A stretch of 15,040 bases of DNA from Chloroflexota bacterium. Lineage in GTDB: Bacteria; Chloroflexota; Limnocylindria; P2-11E. The notes beneath the pieces are model-generated. The model saw only the letters and a program-made list of their open reading frames with translations. It made no database searches and was not told the origin of the DNA. The position numbers were made by a program, and so were the translations under genes. Where the stretch lies: contig JACDAF010000246.1 in assembly GCA_013695575.1 (NCBI GenBank), forward strand, positions 1-15,040. The letters run 5' to 3'. The number at the start of each line of letters is the position of its first letter. The first letter of the stretch is position 1. Below are positions 6,497 through 13,240 of the stretch, in pieces.

Positions 6497-7594
6497 GTGG
6501 ACCCGTTGCTGTGCTTTTCGCACCTCCGGTGGGATTTCGTCTTCCAGCGCCCTCAGCACCTCATGACGAGGGCGGCGCTCCAGCGGCGTGTCGTCTACGT
6601 CGAAGAGCCGGTCGTCGACGGCACGCACGCGCTCGACGCGCGGCAGTCGGACAGAGTGACCATCGTGACGCCGCACGTGCGCGCGAGCTCGACCGCCGAC
6701 CCGGAGACCCGGTCGCTGCTCGACATCTATCTCGCCAGGCAGCCTCTCGCGCGCCCCGTCCTCTGGTACTACACGCCGGCGGCGGTGCCGCTCACACGCC
6801 ATCTCGCCGGAGGGGTGACGGTCTACGACTGCATGGACGAGCTGAGCGCGTTCCGTGGCGCGCGCGCCGACATGCGCGATCTCGAGCGCGAGCTGCTCGA
6901 CCGTGCCGACCTCGTGTTCACCGGCGGGCAGACGCTGTACGAAGCGAAGCGTGGTCTCCACCCGAGCGTGCGCGCGTTCCCGAGCAGCGTCGATACGCCG
7001 CACTTCGCACGGGCGCGCGCCGGCCTCGAGGACCCGGGCGACCAGCGAGGCATCCGGCGCCCGCGCGTCGGATTCTTCGGCGTGCTCGACGAGCGCCTGG
7101 ATCAGGAGCTCCTCGCGGGTCTCGCCGACGCGCGCCCAGCGTGGCAGATCGTCATGGTCGGACCGACCGTCAAGATCGATCCCAGAGAGCTCCCGCGGCG
7201 CGACAACATCCACTACCGCGGGCAGCGGGCGTACGCGGACCTCCCGTCCTACATCTCGGGCTGGGACGTCGCCTGGCTGCCATTCGCGCGCAACGAGGCG
7301 ACACGCTTCATCAGCCCGACGAAGACGCTCGAGTACATGGCAGCTGGGCGACCCGTTGTCTCCACCTCGATCCAGGATGTGGTGCGCCCATACGGAGCGC
7401 AGGGGCTGGTCCGGATCGCCGACACGGTGGACGAGACCGTCCAGGCCATGGAGGCTTCGCTCCGCGAGCCCGCCGCAGGCCGCGTCGCACGCTTCGATGC
7501 GCTCCTCGCCACGCGCTCCTGGGACGCGACCTGGGACGAGATGACCCGGCTCATCTCCGAGACGGCCGAGGCCGCGGGCGAGGAAGCGGCATGA
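6497..7594 (+). CDS. GT-B glycosyltransferase (TuaH-like) coupled to glf
   Basis: A 365-residue soluble glycosyltransferase of GT-B fold (GT1/GT4-like). The N-terminal part has SHLRWDFVFQRPQHL at 8-22 and TVYDCMDELSAFRGA at 108-122, which I know from glycosyltransferases annotated as TuaH-like and often found next to UDP-galactopyranose mutase genes. The C-terminal donor domain starts near 187 (RRPRVGFFGVLDERLD) and contains the nucleotide-sugar site SPTKTLEYMAAGRPVVST (273-290) with the usual Glu279. The GTG at 6497 has GAGGGGG 6 nt upstream, a strong ribosome binding site. Its TGA overlaps the ATG of glf as ATGA, so the two are translationally coupled. The likely job is transferring a sugar, possibly galactofuranose made by the next enzyme, to a glycan or lipid; donor and acceptor are inference. 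Confidence 0.88.
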   Translation: MDPLLCFSHLRWDFVFQRPQHLMTRAALQRRVVYVEEPVVDGTHALDARQSDRVTIVTPHVRASSTADPETRSLLDIYLARQPLARPVLWYYTPAAVPLTRHLAGGVTVYDCMDELSAFRGARADMRDLERELLDRADLVFTGGQTLYEAKRGLHPSVRAFPSSVDTPHFARARAGLEDPGDQRGIRRPRVGFFGVLDERLDQELLAGLADARPAWQIVMVGPTVKIDPRELPRRDNIHYRGQRAYADLPSYISGWDVAWLPFARNEATRFISPTKTLEYMAAGRPVVSTSIQDVVRPYGAQGLVRIADTVDETVQAMEASLREPAAGRVARFDALLATRSWDATWDEMTRLISETAEAAGEEAA

Positions 7595-8784
7595 CGTTCG
7601 ACCACCTCGTCGTTGGTGCGGGCTTCTCCGGCGCCGTGCTGGCCGAGCGTCTCGCGCGCGGTGCCGGGAGGTCGGTGCTCGTCGTGGACCGCCGTCCACA
7701 CATCGGCGGCAACGCCTACGACGCGTACGACGATCACGGGGTGCTCGTGCACCGGTACGGGCCGCACATCTTCCACACGAACTCCGTCGACGTCCACGAG
7801 TACCTCAGCCGCTTCACCGAGTGGCGCCCCTACGAGCACCACGTGCTCGCGCGTGTGGACGGCATGCTGGTCCCGATCCCGATCAATCTCGACACCATCA
7901 ACCGGCTGTACGGGTTGGACCTGGACGCCGCCGGCATGGAGCGCTTCATGGAGGGAGTCGCCGAGCCTCGCGGCACGATCCGGACGTCCGAGGACGTCGT
8001 GGTCAGCCGAATGGGGCGCGAGCTCTACGAGAAGTTCTTCCGCGGCTACACGCGCAAGCAGTGGGGGATGGACCCCTCCGAGCTGGATGCGGCCGTTGCC
8101 GCTCGCATCCCGCTCCGTCACGACCGCGACGGCCGGTACTTCACTGATCGCTTCCAGGCGATGCCATTGCACGGGTACACGCGCATGTTCGAGCGTATGC
8201 TCGCGCACCCGAACATCAAGGTCATGCTGAACACGGACTGGCGCGAGATCGACGGCGTCATCCCGTACCGTGACCTTGTCTACACGGGCCCGGTGGACGA
8301 GTTCTTCGACCACCGCTACGGGCCCCTCCCGTATCGATCGCTCGATTTCCGGTTCGAGACGCATGACGGGGACCGCGTGCAGGCCGCAGCCGTCATCAAC
8401 TACCCCCAGGAGCATGACTACACACGGGTGACCGAGTTCAAGTGGCTGACCGGGCAGCAACATCACAAGACCACCGTCGTCTACGAGTACCCGAAGGCCG
8501 GCGGGGACCCCTACTATCCGGTCCCGCGGCCCCAGAACAACGAGCTGTACAAGCGCTACAAGGCGCTGGCGGACGCGCTGCCGAACGTGCACTTCGTGGG
8601 ACGCCTCGCGACGTACAAGTACTACAACATGGATCAGTGCGTCGCCCAGGCACTCGCGACGTACGAGCGCCTGATCGGCACGGGTCGCCATTCTCCCGTC
8701 ACACACGCCCCCCACCTCGCCGCCGAACACAGCCCGCGCGCGGCCATCGTGGGCTCAGCCGAGCAACGCCTGCGCGTCCCGTAG
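7591..8784 (+). CDS. glf: UDP-galactopyranose mutase
   Basis: A 397-residue flavoenzyme that interconverts UDP-galactopyranose and UDP-galactofuranose. The N-terminal FAD site is VVGAGFSGAVLAER (7-20), followed by VVDRRPHIGGNAYD (31-44). Family signatures are RYGPHIFHTN (55-64), KFFRGYTRKQWG (148-159), MPLHGYTRMFE (191-201), YTGPVDEFFDHRYG (231-244), DYTRVTEFK (276-284, with Arg279 expected to contact the diphosphate) and the C-terminal FAD motif LATYKYYNMDQC (339-350). All key regions are present, so it should be active. It starts within the glycosyltransferase stop codon (ATGA). The last 30 bp overlap the end of the oppositely oriented glycosidase gene. The C-terminal 30 residues or so (after ATYERLIG) are a low-conservation tail, which fits the overlap. 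The product feeds cell-surface glycans in bacteria that have it. Confidence 0.96.
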   Translation: MTFDHLVVGAGFSGAVLAERLARGAGRSVLVVDRRPHIGGNAYDAYDDHGVLVHRYGPHIFHTNSVDVHEYLSRFTEWRPYEHHVLARVDGMLVPIPINLDTINRLYGLDLDAAGMERFMEGVAEPRGTIRTSEDVVVSRMGRELYEKFFRGYTRKQWGMDPSELDAAVAARIPLRHDRDGRYFTDRFQAMPLHGYTRMFERMLAHPNIKVMLNTDWREIDGVIPYRDLVYTGPVDEFFDHRYGPLPYRSLDFRFETHDGDRVQAAAVINYPQEHDYTRVTEFKWLTGQQHHKTTVVYEYPKAGGDPYYPVPRPQNNELYKRYKALADALPNVHFVGRLATYKYYNMDQCVAQALATYERLIGTGRHSPVTHAPHLAAEHSPRAAIVGSAEQRLRVP

Positions 8785-9930
8785 CGCCGCCGCGTAGTCC
8801 TCGTTCATCACGCGCCGCAGCGTGCCGTCGGGCTCCGGCGCGATGTCCCAGAGACCGCTGTTGTGCCAGTGCCCGTCCTCCCAATCAGGACGGTCGACGA
8901 TCGGGTAGAGACAGAGGCCCTCAAGTTCGATGCCCCAGGCGCGCGCCAGGCGCACCTCCGACGCGACCTCCCGCAGCCACCGCGCGCGACCGCTCCCGAA
9001 ATGGCTCGTTTCCGCGATGAAGATCGGCCGCGCGTAGCGTTCGCGGGCGTCACGCAGGAGCAGATGGAGAGGACGCCACCGCGGATCGCGCGGCTCGTCC
9101 TCCCAGCGCAGCCGGGCGCCTGCGCCGCCGGGCCAGTCCCACTGATTGTCGTGGTAGAAATTCAGACCGACCAGGTCCAGGTAGCGGGGGCCGCCGCCGA
9201 GCTCCGGCTCGCCACGGCCGGTGATGAGGTCTGCCGTGTCGTACTGCGCCCGGTTGTGCCTGGCGGCGTTCGGCTCGAGGTCGCGACGGTCGCGCGGCGC
9301 GAGCACGTGGATGAGCGGCTCGACGATCGCGACGCGTGAATCCGGGAGCACCTCGCGGAACGCGTCGACGGCCGCGATGTGCGCCCGCACGAGGATCCGC
9401 TTCAGCTCGTCGCCGCGCCGGCGGGCGCGCGGCCAGATGAACCCGGCGTCCGCCGCGGCCCACGCGAGGAACGAGATCTCGTTCACGGGCGTGATGATCG
9501 GCGCGGTCTCGCCTTCGTCGCGGAGCGCCCGGGCGACGGCGTCGCAGAACGAGGCGAATCGAGCGACGAACGATCTGTCGAATACATCGACATCGTCCGG
9601 CCAGCCGTAGTGACAGAGCGTCCAGACGAGCTGCACGTCCGCCTTGCGTGCCGAGGCCACCAGGGCCAGGACGGTCGAGAGGTCGAACCGGCCCGGCTCG
9701 CGCTCGATGACGGGCCAGCGCACGGCCTCGCGTGCGACCCTGAACCCAAGGTCGGCGATCCGCTGGTGGTCGGGCTCGAGCTGCACGTCGTGCTGGGTGG
9801 AGGCGACGAGATCGAGCCGCTGCCCGCGGGTATTCACGTGACACGCCGCCTCGAAGCCCGCGATCCAAAAAGAGCGGAAGAATCGTGTCAGCGGGCGAAC
9901 AGCTCGAGGAAGTGCGCTTCGGCGACGCAC
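8755..9930 (-). CDS. GH-A clan glycosidase (GH1/beta-glucosidase-like)
   Basis: A (beta/alpha)8-barrel glycoside hydrolase-like protein, 391 residues from the GTG at 9930. Clan A marks are RVAREAVRWPVIE (64-76), the acid/base Glu151 in ITPVNEISF and the nucleophile Glu307 in PIFIAETSHFG, as well as GLNFYHDNQWDW (255-266). The C-terminal end YPIVDRPDWEDGHWHNSGLWD is like the beta-glucosidase/6-phospho-beta-glucosidase group (COG2723) that, from memory, accompanies UDP-galactopyranose mutase genes, sometimes fused to a sugar-nucleotide reductase; here there is no such fusion. No signal peptide is visible. The start is uncertain. GTG 9930 overlaps the M20 gene by 43 bp without a ribosome binding site, while a CTG at 9889-9891 would form a CTGA overlap with the M20 stop and give a typical N-terminus (TRFFRSFWIAGFE). 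Convergent with glf, overlapping it by 30 bp. Confidence 0.83.
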   Translation of the reverse strand: MRRRSALPRAVRPLTRFFRSFWIAGFEAACHVNTRGQRLDLVASTQHDVQLEPDHQRIADLGFRVAREAVRWPVIEREPGRFDLSTVLALVASARKADVQLVWTLCHYGWPDDVDVFDRSFVARFASFCDAVARALRDEGETAPIITPVNEISFLAWAAADAGFIWPRARRRGDELKRILVRAHIAAVDAFREVLPDSRVAIVEPLIHVLAPRDRRDLEPNAARHNRAQYDTADLITGRGEPELGGGPRYLDLVGLNFYHDNQWDWPGGAGARLRWEDEPRDPRWRPLHLLLRDARERYARPIFIAETSHFGSGRARWLREVASEVRLARAWGIELEGLCLYPIVDRPDWEDGHWHNSGLWDIAPEPDGTLRRVMNEDYAAALRDAQALLG

Positions 9931-11222
9931 GCGTTCTCGAAATCGCCGAGATGCAGGCTCTCGTTCTCGGAGTGCGCGTTCGACGCGGGATCCTCGACAC
10001 CGGTGACGAGGAGGGCGGCGTCCGGGAAGACGTCGGAGAAATCGGAGAGGAACGGGATGCTGCCGCCGAGCCCGACGTCGATCGACCTGGTTCCCCACGC
10101 AGCGGTCAACGCGGCGTGCATGGCTTCGTACGCGGCGCCGTCCCGCCTGCCGACGAACGCCTCGCCCGTGGTCCCGCGCGTTACCACCACCTCCGTGCCC
10201 CACGGCGCGTGACGCTCGAGGTGGCGGAGGAGCGCGGCCTCGGCCTGCGCCGCACGGGTGCCCGGGGGGATGCGCAGGCTCACCTTCGCGCCGGCCTCGG
10301 GGACGAGCTGGTTCGAAGCCTCGTGCACGGTCGGCGCGTCGAGGCCGGTGATCGAGAGCGACGGCCGCGACCACATGCGCGACGTGAGCGAGCCATGACC
10401 GATCGTGCGAACGGATGGCCGCGCGCCGGTCCACTCCCGGAGCTCCTGCTCCGTCAGGTCGAGCGGGTCCGCATCCTCGCCGGCGATCCCTTCGATCGCG
10501 ACGTTGCCTTCGTCGTCGTGCAGCGAGGCCAGCAGGCGCGACAGCGCCATGAGCGCGTCGGGGAATACGCCGCCGTACATCCCGCTGTGGACGGCGTGGT
10601 CGAGCACTCGCACTGTCACCGTCGTCGTGACGTTGCCGCGGAGCGTCACCGTCAGCGACGGCTGCCCGAGCCGCCAGTTCGTGGAGTCCGCGATCACCAC
10701 CGCGTCGGCTCGCAGGAGCTCGCGCTCCTGTTCGAGGAACGTGCGCAGGTTCTTCGAGCCCGCCTCCTCCTCGCCTTCGATGAAGAGCACGACCTCGCAC
10801 GGCGGGCGGCCGTCGTGCGCGAGGACCGCGGCGAGGTGCGCCGCGATGCCGGCCTTGTCGTCGGCGGTCCCGCGGCCGTACAGGCGGCCATCGCGCTCGA
10901 CCGGCTCGAATGGGTCGGACGCCCACCGTTCGCGCGGACCCGCCGTCTGCACGTCGTGGTGGGCGTAGAGGAGCACCTTTCGCGCGGCGACCGGGCCCGG
11001 CAGGTGGCCGAGGACCGCCGGGTGCCCTCCCTCGGCCGCCAGCACACGGCTCGGGATCCCCGCGCCCGCGAGCGCGGCGGCGACGGCGTCCGCGGAGGCG
11101 CGCACGGGCGCAGGATCATGACCCGGCTGGCTGATCGAGGGGATGCGCACGAGGCCGGCATGCACCTCGCGCACTCGCGGCATGACCGCCCGCACCTTCG
11201 CGCGAAGCTCCTCTGGAGGCAC
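9888..11222 (-). CDS. M20 family dipeptidase/metallopeptidase
   Basis: A 444-residue zinc metallopeptidase of the M20 family (dipeptidase, CNDP2/PepV-like branch), expected in the cytoplasm. Metal and catalytic positions can be read: His88 in YAHHDVQ, bridging Asp121 in RGTADDKA, catalytic Glu152 and ligand Glu153 in EGEEEAGS, Asp179 in IADS, and a late His in SNAHSENESL near the C-terminus. The lid/dimerisation domain lies between about 190 and 350 (starting at LTVTLRGNV, with HAVHSGMYGG at 209-218). The GTG at 11222 is chosen because the -10 box TAGCGT lies 8 nt upstream, a -35-like CAGACA lies 18 bp further, and homologues begin near here; an open frame continues 41 codons upstream but is low-complexity. 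It probably cleaves dipeptides or related amides. The glycosidase gene follows with a short overlap. Confidence 0.92.
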   Translation of the reverse strand: MPPEELRAKVRAVMPRVREVHAGLVRIPSISQPGHDPAPVRASADAVAAALAGAGIPSRVLAAEGGHPAVLGHLPGPVAARKVLLYAHHDVQTAGPRERWASDPFEPVERDGRLYGRGTADDKAGIAAHLAAVLAHDGRPPCEVVLFIEGEEEAGSKNLRTFLEQERELLRADAVVIADSTNWRLGQPSLTVTLRGNVTTTVTVRVLDHAVHSGMYGGVFPDALMALSRLLASLHDDEGNVAIEGIAGEDADPLDLTEQELREWTGARPSVRTIGHGSLTSRMWSRPSLSITGLDAPTVHEASNQLVPEAGAKVSLRIPPGTRAAQAEAALLRHLERHAPWGTEVVVTRGTTGEAFVGRRDGAAYEAMHAALTAAWGTRSIDVGLGGSIPFLSDFSDVFPDAALLVTGVEDPASNAHSENESLHLGDFENACVAEAHFLELFAR

Positions 11223-11230
11223 CTCGGAAC

Positions 11231-11260
11231 ACGCTAGCCCTTCCGTCGGTCCGGTGTCTG
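11231..11260 (-). promoter_or_regulatory. Promoter of the M20 dipeptidase gene
   Basis: On the minus strand, CAGACA (11255-11260, four of six bases of the TTGACA consensus) and TAGCGT (11231-11236) are 18 bp apart. The -10 box ends 8 nt before the GTG start and there is no Shine-Dalgarno sequence, so the mRNA is probably leaderless. One of the two promoters in the window with a recognisable -35. Confidence 0.5.
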
Positions 11261-11364
11261 CGGCGAGGACCGGCACCCCCCGGGCTCCAGGCATCCGAGC
11301 TCGCGCACAGGGCCTCCCTGCTCCGCGGTGGCGAGCATCCTGCACAAGCTGCTCGTCGTACCCC

Positions 11365-11371
11365 GGGGAGG
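11365..11371 (+). promoter_or_regulatory. Strong Shine-Dalgarno sequence of the 50-residue ORF
   Basis: GGGGAGG ends 6 nt before the ATG at 11378, near-ideal spacing. Its presence is the main argument that this very short reading frame is translated. No convincing -10/-35 pair was found between it and the divergent M20 promoter. Confidence 0.6.
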
Positions 11372-11377
11372 TGTCGC

Positions 11378-11530
11378 ATGTTGCGTTTCATCGCGATCGT
11401 GGTCGGGATCATCTTCGCTGCGCGGGCGCTCGCCCCGCGCGGGCGAACGACCGAAGCCGAGTGGAGGCCGTTGCCCGCCGGTCGGGCCGGCGAGGACCTG
11501 GTGGGGCAGGAGCTGCGCGCCGGACGCTAG
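11378..11530 (+). CDS. Small single-span membrane protein, 50 residues
   Basis: An ATG-to-TAG frame of 51 codons. Residues 2-19 are hydrophobic (LRFIAIVVGIIFAARALA) and form a probable membrane span or uncleaved signal anchor, followed by a short polar tail of about 30 residues with several Arg and Glu. A GGGGAGG ribosome binding site lies 6 nt upstream. The gene ends in a 4-bp tail-to-tail overlap with bcp (both use the shared CTAG for their TAG stops), which is the neat packing expected of real neighbours. I do not recognise the family. With no homologue in hand, function is unknown. It could instead be a chance frame, since GC-rich DNA is rich in open frames, but the hydrophobic start together with the ribosome binding site argues against that. 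Confidence 0.5.
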   Translation: MLRFIAIVVGIIFAARALAPRGRTTEAEWRPLPAGRAGEDLVGQELRAGR

Positions 11531-11994
11531 GCCGCGGCGCCTTCGCCGAGAGCCTCGACCACCTCGCCCGCGTGGCCGTCCGAACGTACCCCGTACCAGG
11601 CGCGCTCGATCCGGCCGTCGGCTCCGACGATGAACGTGGAGCGGATGACGCCCTCGCCGCGTGGCGGCCGGTCACCCCACGCACCGTACGCGTCGTGCGC
11701 TGCGCGATCGGGATCGCTCACGAGCGGAAAGCGCAGCCCGTATTTCGTGCGGAACGCCTGGTGCGATCCGGCATCGTCGCGTGAGACACCGATCACCGGC
11801 ACGCTCGCCTGCTGGAACGCCGCGAGGTTCTCGTTGAACTGGCAGGCCTCCGTCGTGCAGCCAGGCGTATCGTCGCGTGGGTAGAAGTACAGGACGTACC
11901 GCGTCCCGCGCAGCGACTCGGACGAGACGCTCTGTCCGGAGTCATCGGTGAGCGAGAAAGGCGGGGCGTCGTCTCCCGGCCGGAGCTGACCCAT
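11527..11994 (-). CDS. bcp: Thioredoxin-dependent thiol peroxidase (Bcp-type peroxiredoxin)
   Basis: A 155-residue peroxiredoxin of the BCP/PrxQ subfamily that reduces hydrogen peroxide and organic hydroperoxides using thioredoxin. The active-site run YPRDDTPGCTTEACQF has the peroxidatic Cys46 and a resolving Cys51 five residues later, the same spacing as in E. coli Bcp. Other family marks are GDDAPPFSL near the start, PVIGVSRDD (66-74) and the late RSTFIVGADGRIE (118-130). Length is normal and no signal peptide is seen, so it is cytoplasmic. The ATG at 11994 gives the usual N-terminus (MGQLRPGDDAP) and has a TACCAT -10 box 6 nt upstream; an in-frame start 9 codons earlier would sit inside the promoter and the end of the dipeptidase gene. 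The dipeptidase stop is only 14 bp upstream, so bcp may have both its own promoter and read-through. Confidence 0.95.
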   Translation of the reverse strand: MGQLRPGDDAPPFSLTDDSGQSVSSESLRGTRYVLYFYPRDDTPGCTTEACQFNENLAAFQQASVPVIGVSRDDAGSHQAFRTKYGLRFPLVSDPDRAAHDAYGAWGDRPPRGEGVIRSTFIVGADGRIERAWYGVRSDGHAGEVVEALGEGAAA

Positions 11995-12000
11995 CCCCCG

Positions 12001-12006
12001 ATGGTA
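12001..12006 (-). promoter_or_regulatory. Predicted -10 box (TACCAT) of bcp
   Basis: TACCAT on the minus strand ends 6 nt before the bcp ATG, matching the leaderless pattern in the window. It lies in the 14-bp gap after the dipeptidase stop; any -35 would be inside that gene, and no good match is visible there. Confidence 0.4.
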
Positions 12007-12008
12007 GG

Positions 12009-13208
12009 TCAGCGCGCCCACGTCGCACGAAGCACGCGCATCGCGTTCCCGCCGGCGATCTTCGCCACGTCCAGGTCCGCATACCCGTGGCGCACGAGCC
12101 AGCCGACCGCGTTTCGCATCGCCTCGGTCGGGTTCTCCATCCCGTCGACGTAGGGCACCTCCTCGAACGTCGCGCCCTGCTGGATCGCCCCCAGCGAGAG
12201 CGGGCCGGCGAAGGCGTGATGGAGGGCGACATGGTCTCCGAAGAGCGTGTCGGGCCCGAGCCCGACGTGATCCACCCCTACCAGGTCGACGCAGTACGCG
12301 ACGTGCTCCATGACGGATTCGATCGAATGCCTGGGGTGCGCCCTGGTGAGCGTCGTGTGCGGCGCGGCCTCGATCCCGATGACGCCGCCTTTCGCGGCAC
12401 AGGCCCTGATGACCTCATCCGGCTTCATCCGCCGCGTGTCCCAGAGCGAGCGGGCACCCGCGTGGGTGACGAGGATCGGCTTGTCGCTCGCTTCGATGAC
12501 CTCGAGCGACGTGCGGTCGCCACAGTGCGCGACGTCGATGGTCATGCCGAGACGGTCCATCCGGCGCACGGCCGCACGACCGAGGTCGGTGAGACCCGCA
12601 TCACTCCGCTCCCGGAGGCCGGAGCCGAGCGCGTTCGCCTCGCTGTAGGTGATGCCCATGCAACGCACGCCCAGTCCGTACAGCACATCGATGCGATCGA
12701 TCTCGTTCTCGATCGGCGTCGCGGCCTCGAGACAGGCGACGAACGCGATGCGTCCCGAGGGCTTCGCCTCGTCCAGATCAGCCAGGCGCTCCGCCCGGTA
12801 CACGAGGTCCTGATGAGCGATATCCGAGAAGCGCATCCCCAGATCGAAGACGATGTCGTCCCACTTCCAGCCCTTGGAGGAGGTGATGAGCGCTGTCCCG
12901 TCCATGAAGTTCTCGAAGAACACGTCGACGTCCGAAGCGGCAAGGCCGGCGTAGCCCGTCCACTCGCGGCCCTGCCTGCGATACTCGAACACCTCGTCCA
13001 TATCCGCAGGGAAGATCGCGGTGTGGTCGTGCATGGAGACGATCGGGTGCTGCGCGAAGATCTCGTCGACCCGCCGCTGTTCGTCGCGCGTGAGGGCGTA
13101 CGCCGAGGATGGGACGCGCAGGACGTCGGCGGCGAGCGCGAACCGGCGGTAGTCCGCCCCGCCCTCGAGGTACTCGAAGGACCCGTAGCCCCGGTATGCC
13201 TTCTTCAT
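12009..13208 (-). CDS. M19 membrane-dipeptidase family protein with altered metal motif
   Basis: A 399-residue protein of the M19 (renal/membrane dipeptidase, PF01244-like) family, a TIM-barrel zinc enzyme that cleaves dipeptides, some with D-residues. Recognisable are the bridging-glutamate region ACLEAATPI (Glu161), GITYSEANALGSGLRE (185-200), metal histidines His228 in DVAHCG and His249 in VTHAG, GLGPD at 316-320 and the C-terminal KIAGGNAMRV. The first metal motif, normally H-x-D, reads H60-D-H62 (SMHDHTAIF). No signal peptide or anchor is visible. About 40 residues before the motif and an insertion near 63-140 make it longer than many relatives. The ATG at 13208 is preferred to the adjacent GTG 13211 because GGAGGGG at 13213-13219 is correctly spaced for the ATG. 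It is divergent from the alpha/beta hydrolase (32-bp gap) and followed by bcp. Confidence 0.88.
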   Translation of the reverse strand: MKKAYRGYGSFEYLEGGADYRRFALAADVLRVPSSAYALTRDEQRRVDEIFAQHPIVSMHDHTAIFPADMDEVFEYRRQGREWTGYAGLAASDVDVFFENFMDGTALITSSKGWKWDDIVFDLGMRFSDIAHQDLVYRAERLADLDEAKPSGRIAFVACLEAATPIENEIDRIDVLYGLGVRCMGITYSEANALGSGLRERSDAGLTDLGRAAVRRMDRLGMTIDVAHCGDRTSLEVIEASDKPILVTHAGARSLWDTRRMKPDEVIRACAAKGGVIGIEAAPHTTLTRAHPRHSIESVMEHVAYCVDLVGVDHVGLGPDTLFGDHVALHHAFAGPLSLGAIQQGATFEEVPYVDGMENPTEAMRNAVGWLVRHGYADLDVAKIAGGNAMRVLRATWAR

Positions 13209-13212
13209 CACG

Positions 13213-13219
13213 CCCCTCC
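13213..13219 (-). promoter_or_regulatory. Shine-Dalgarno sequence deciding the M19 start
   Basis: GGAGGGG on the minus strand. Its GGAGG core is 6 nt from the ATG at 13208 but only 3 nt from the GTG at 13211, so the ATG is favoured. The site lies within the promoter region of the divergent hydrolase, so the two transcripts' control regions overlap. Confidence 0.55.
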
Positions 13220-13227
13220 GACCCGCG

Positions 13228-13233
13228 TACGAT
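13228..13233 (+). promoter_or_regulatory. Predicted -10 box (TACGAT) of the alpha/beta hydrolase gene
   Basis: TACGAT ends 7 nt before the GTG at 13241, with no Shine-Dalgarno sequence, so a leaderless transcript is likely. A weak TTCATC at 13204-13209 is 18 bp upstream and could act as -35; it falls on the start codon of the divergent dipeptidase. Confidence 0.45.
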
Positions 13234-13240
13234 CCTTGGG

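Noticed and set aside
6436..7590. Upstream extension of the mutase frame to 782 residues
   Set aside because: It overlaps the glycosyltransferase gene in another frame and has no domain. The mutase starts at the ATGA junction.
9931..10926. Upstream extension of the glycosidase frame that would make a 723-residue protein
   Set aside because: The extra part is a shadow of the M20 gene with Arg-rich, domain-free translation. The M20 frame is clearly the coding one.
11328..11633. Open frame on the plus strand starting ASILHKLL, overlapping the 50-residue gene
   Set aside because: Beyond the first residues it is Arg/Pro-rich shadow sequence antisense to bcp, and it has no ribosome binding site as good as that of the 50-residue frame.
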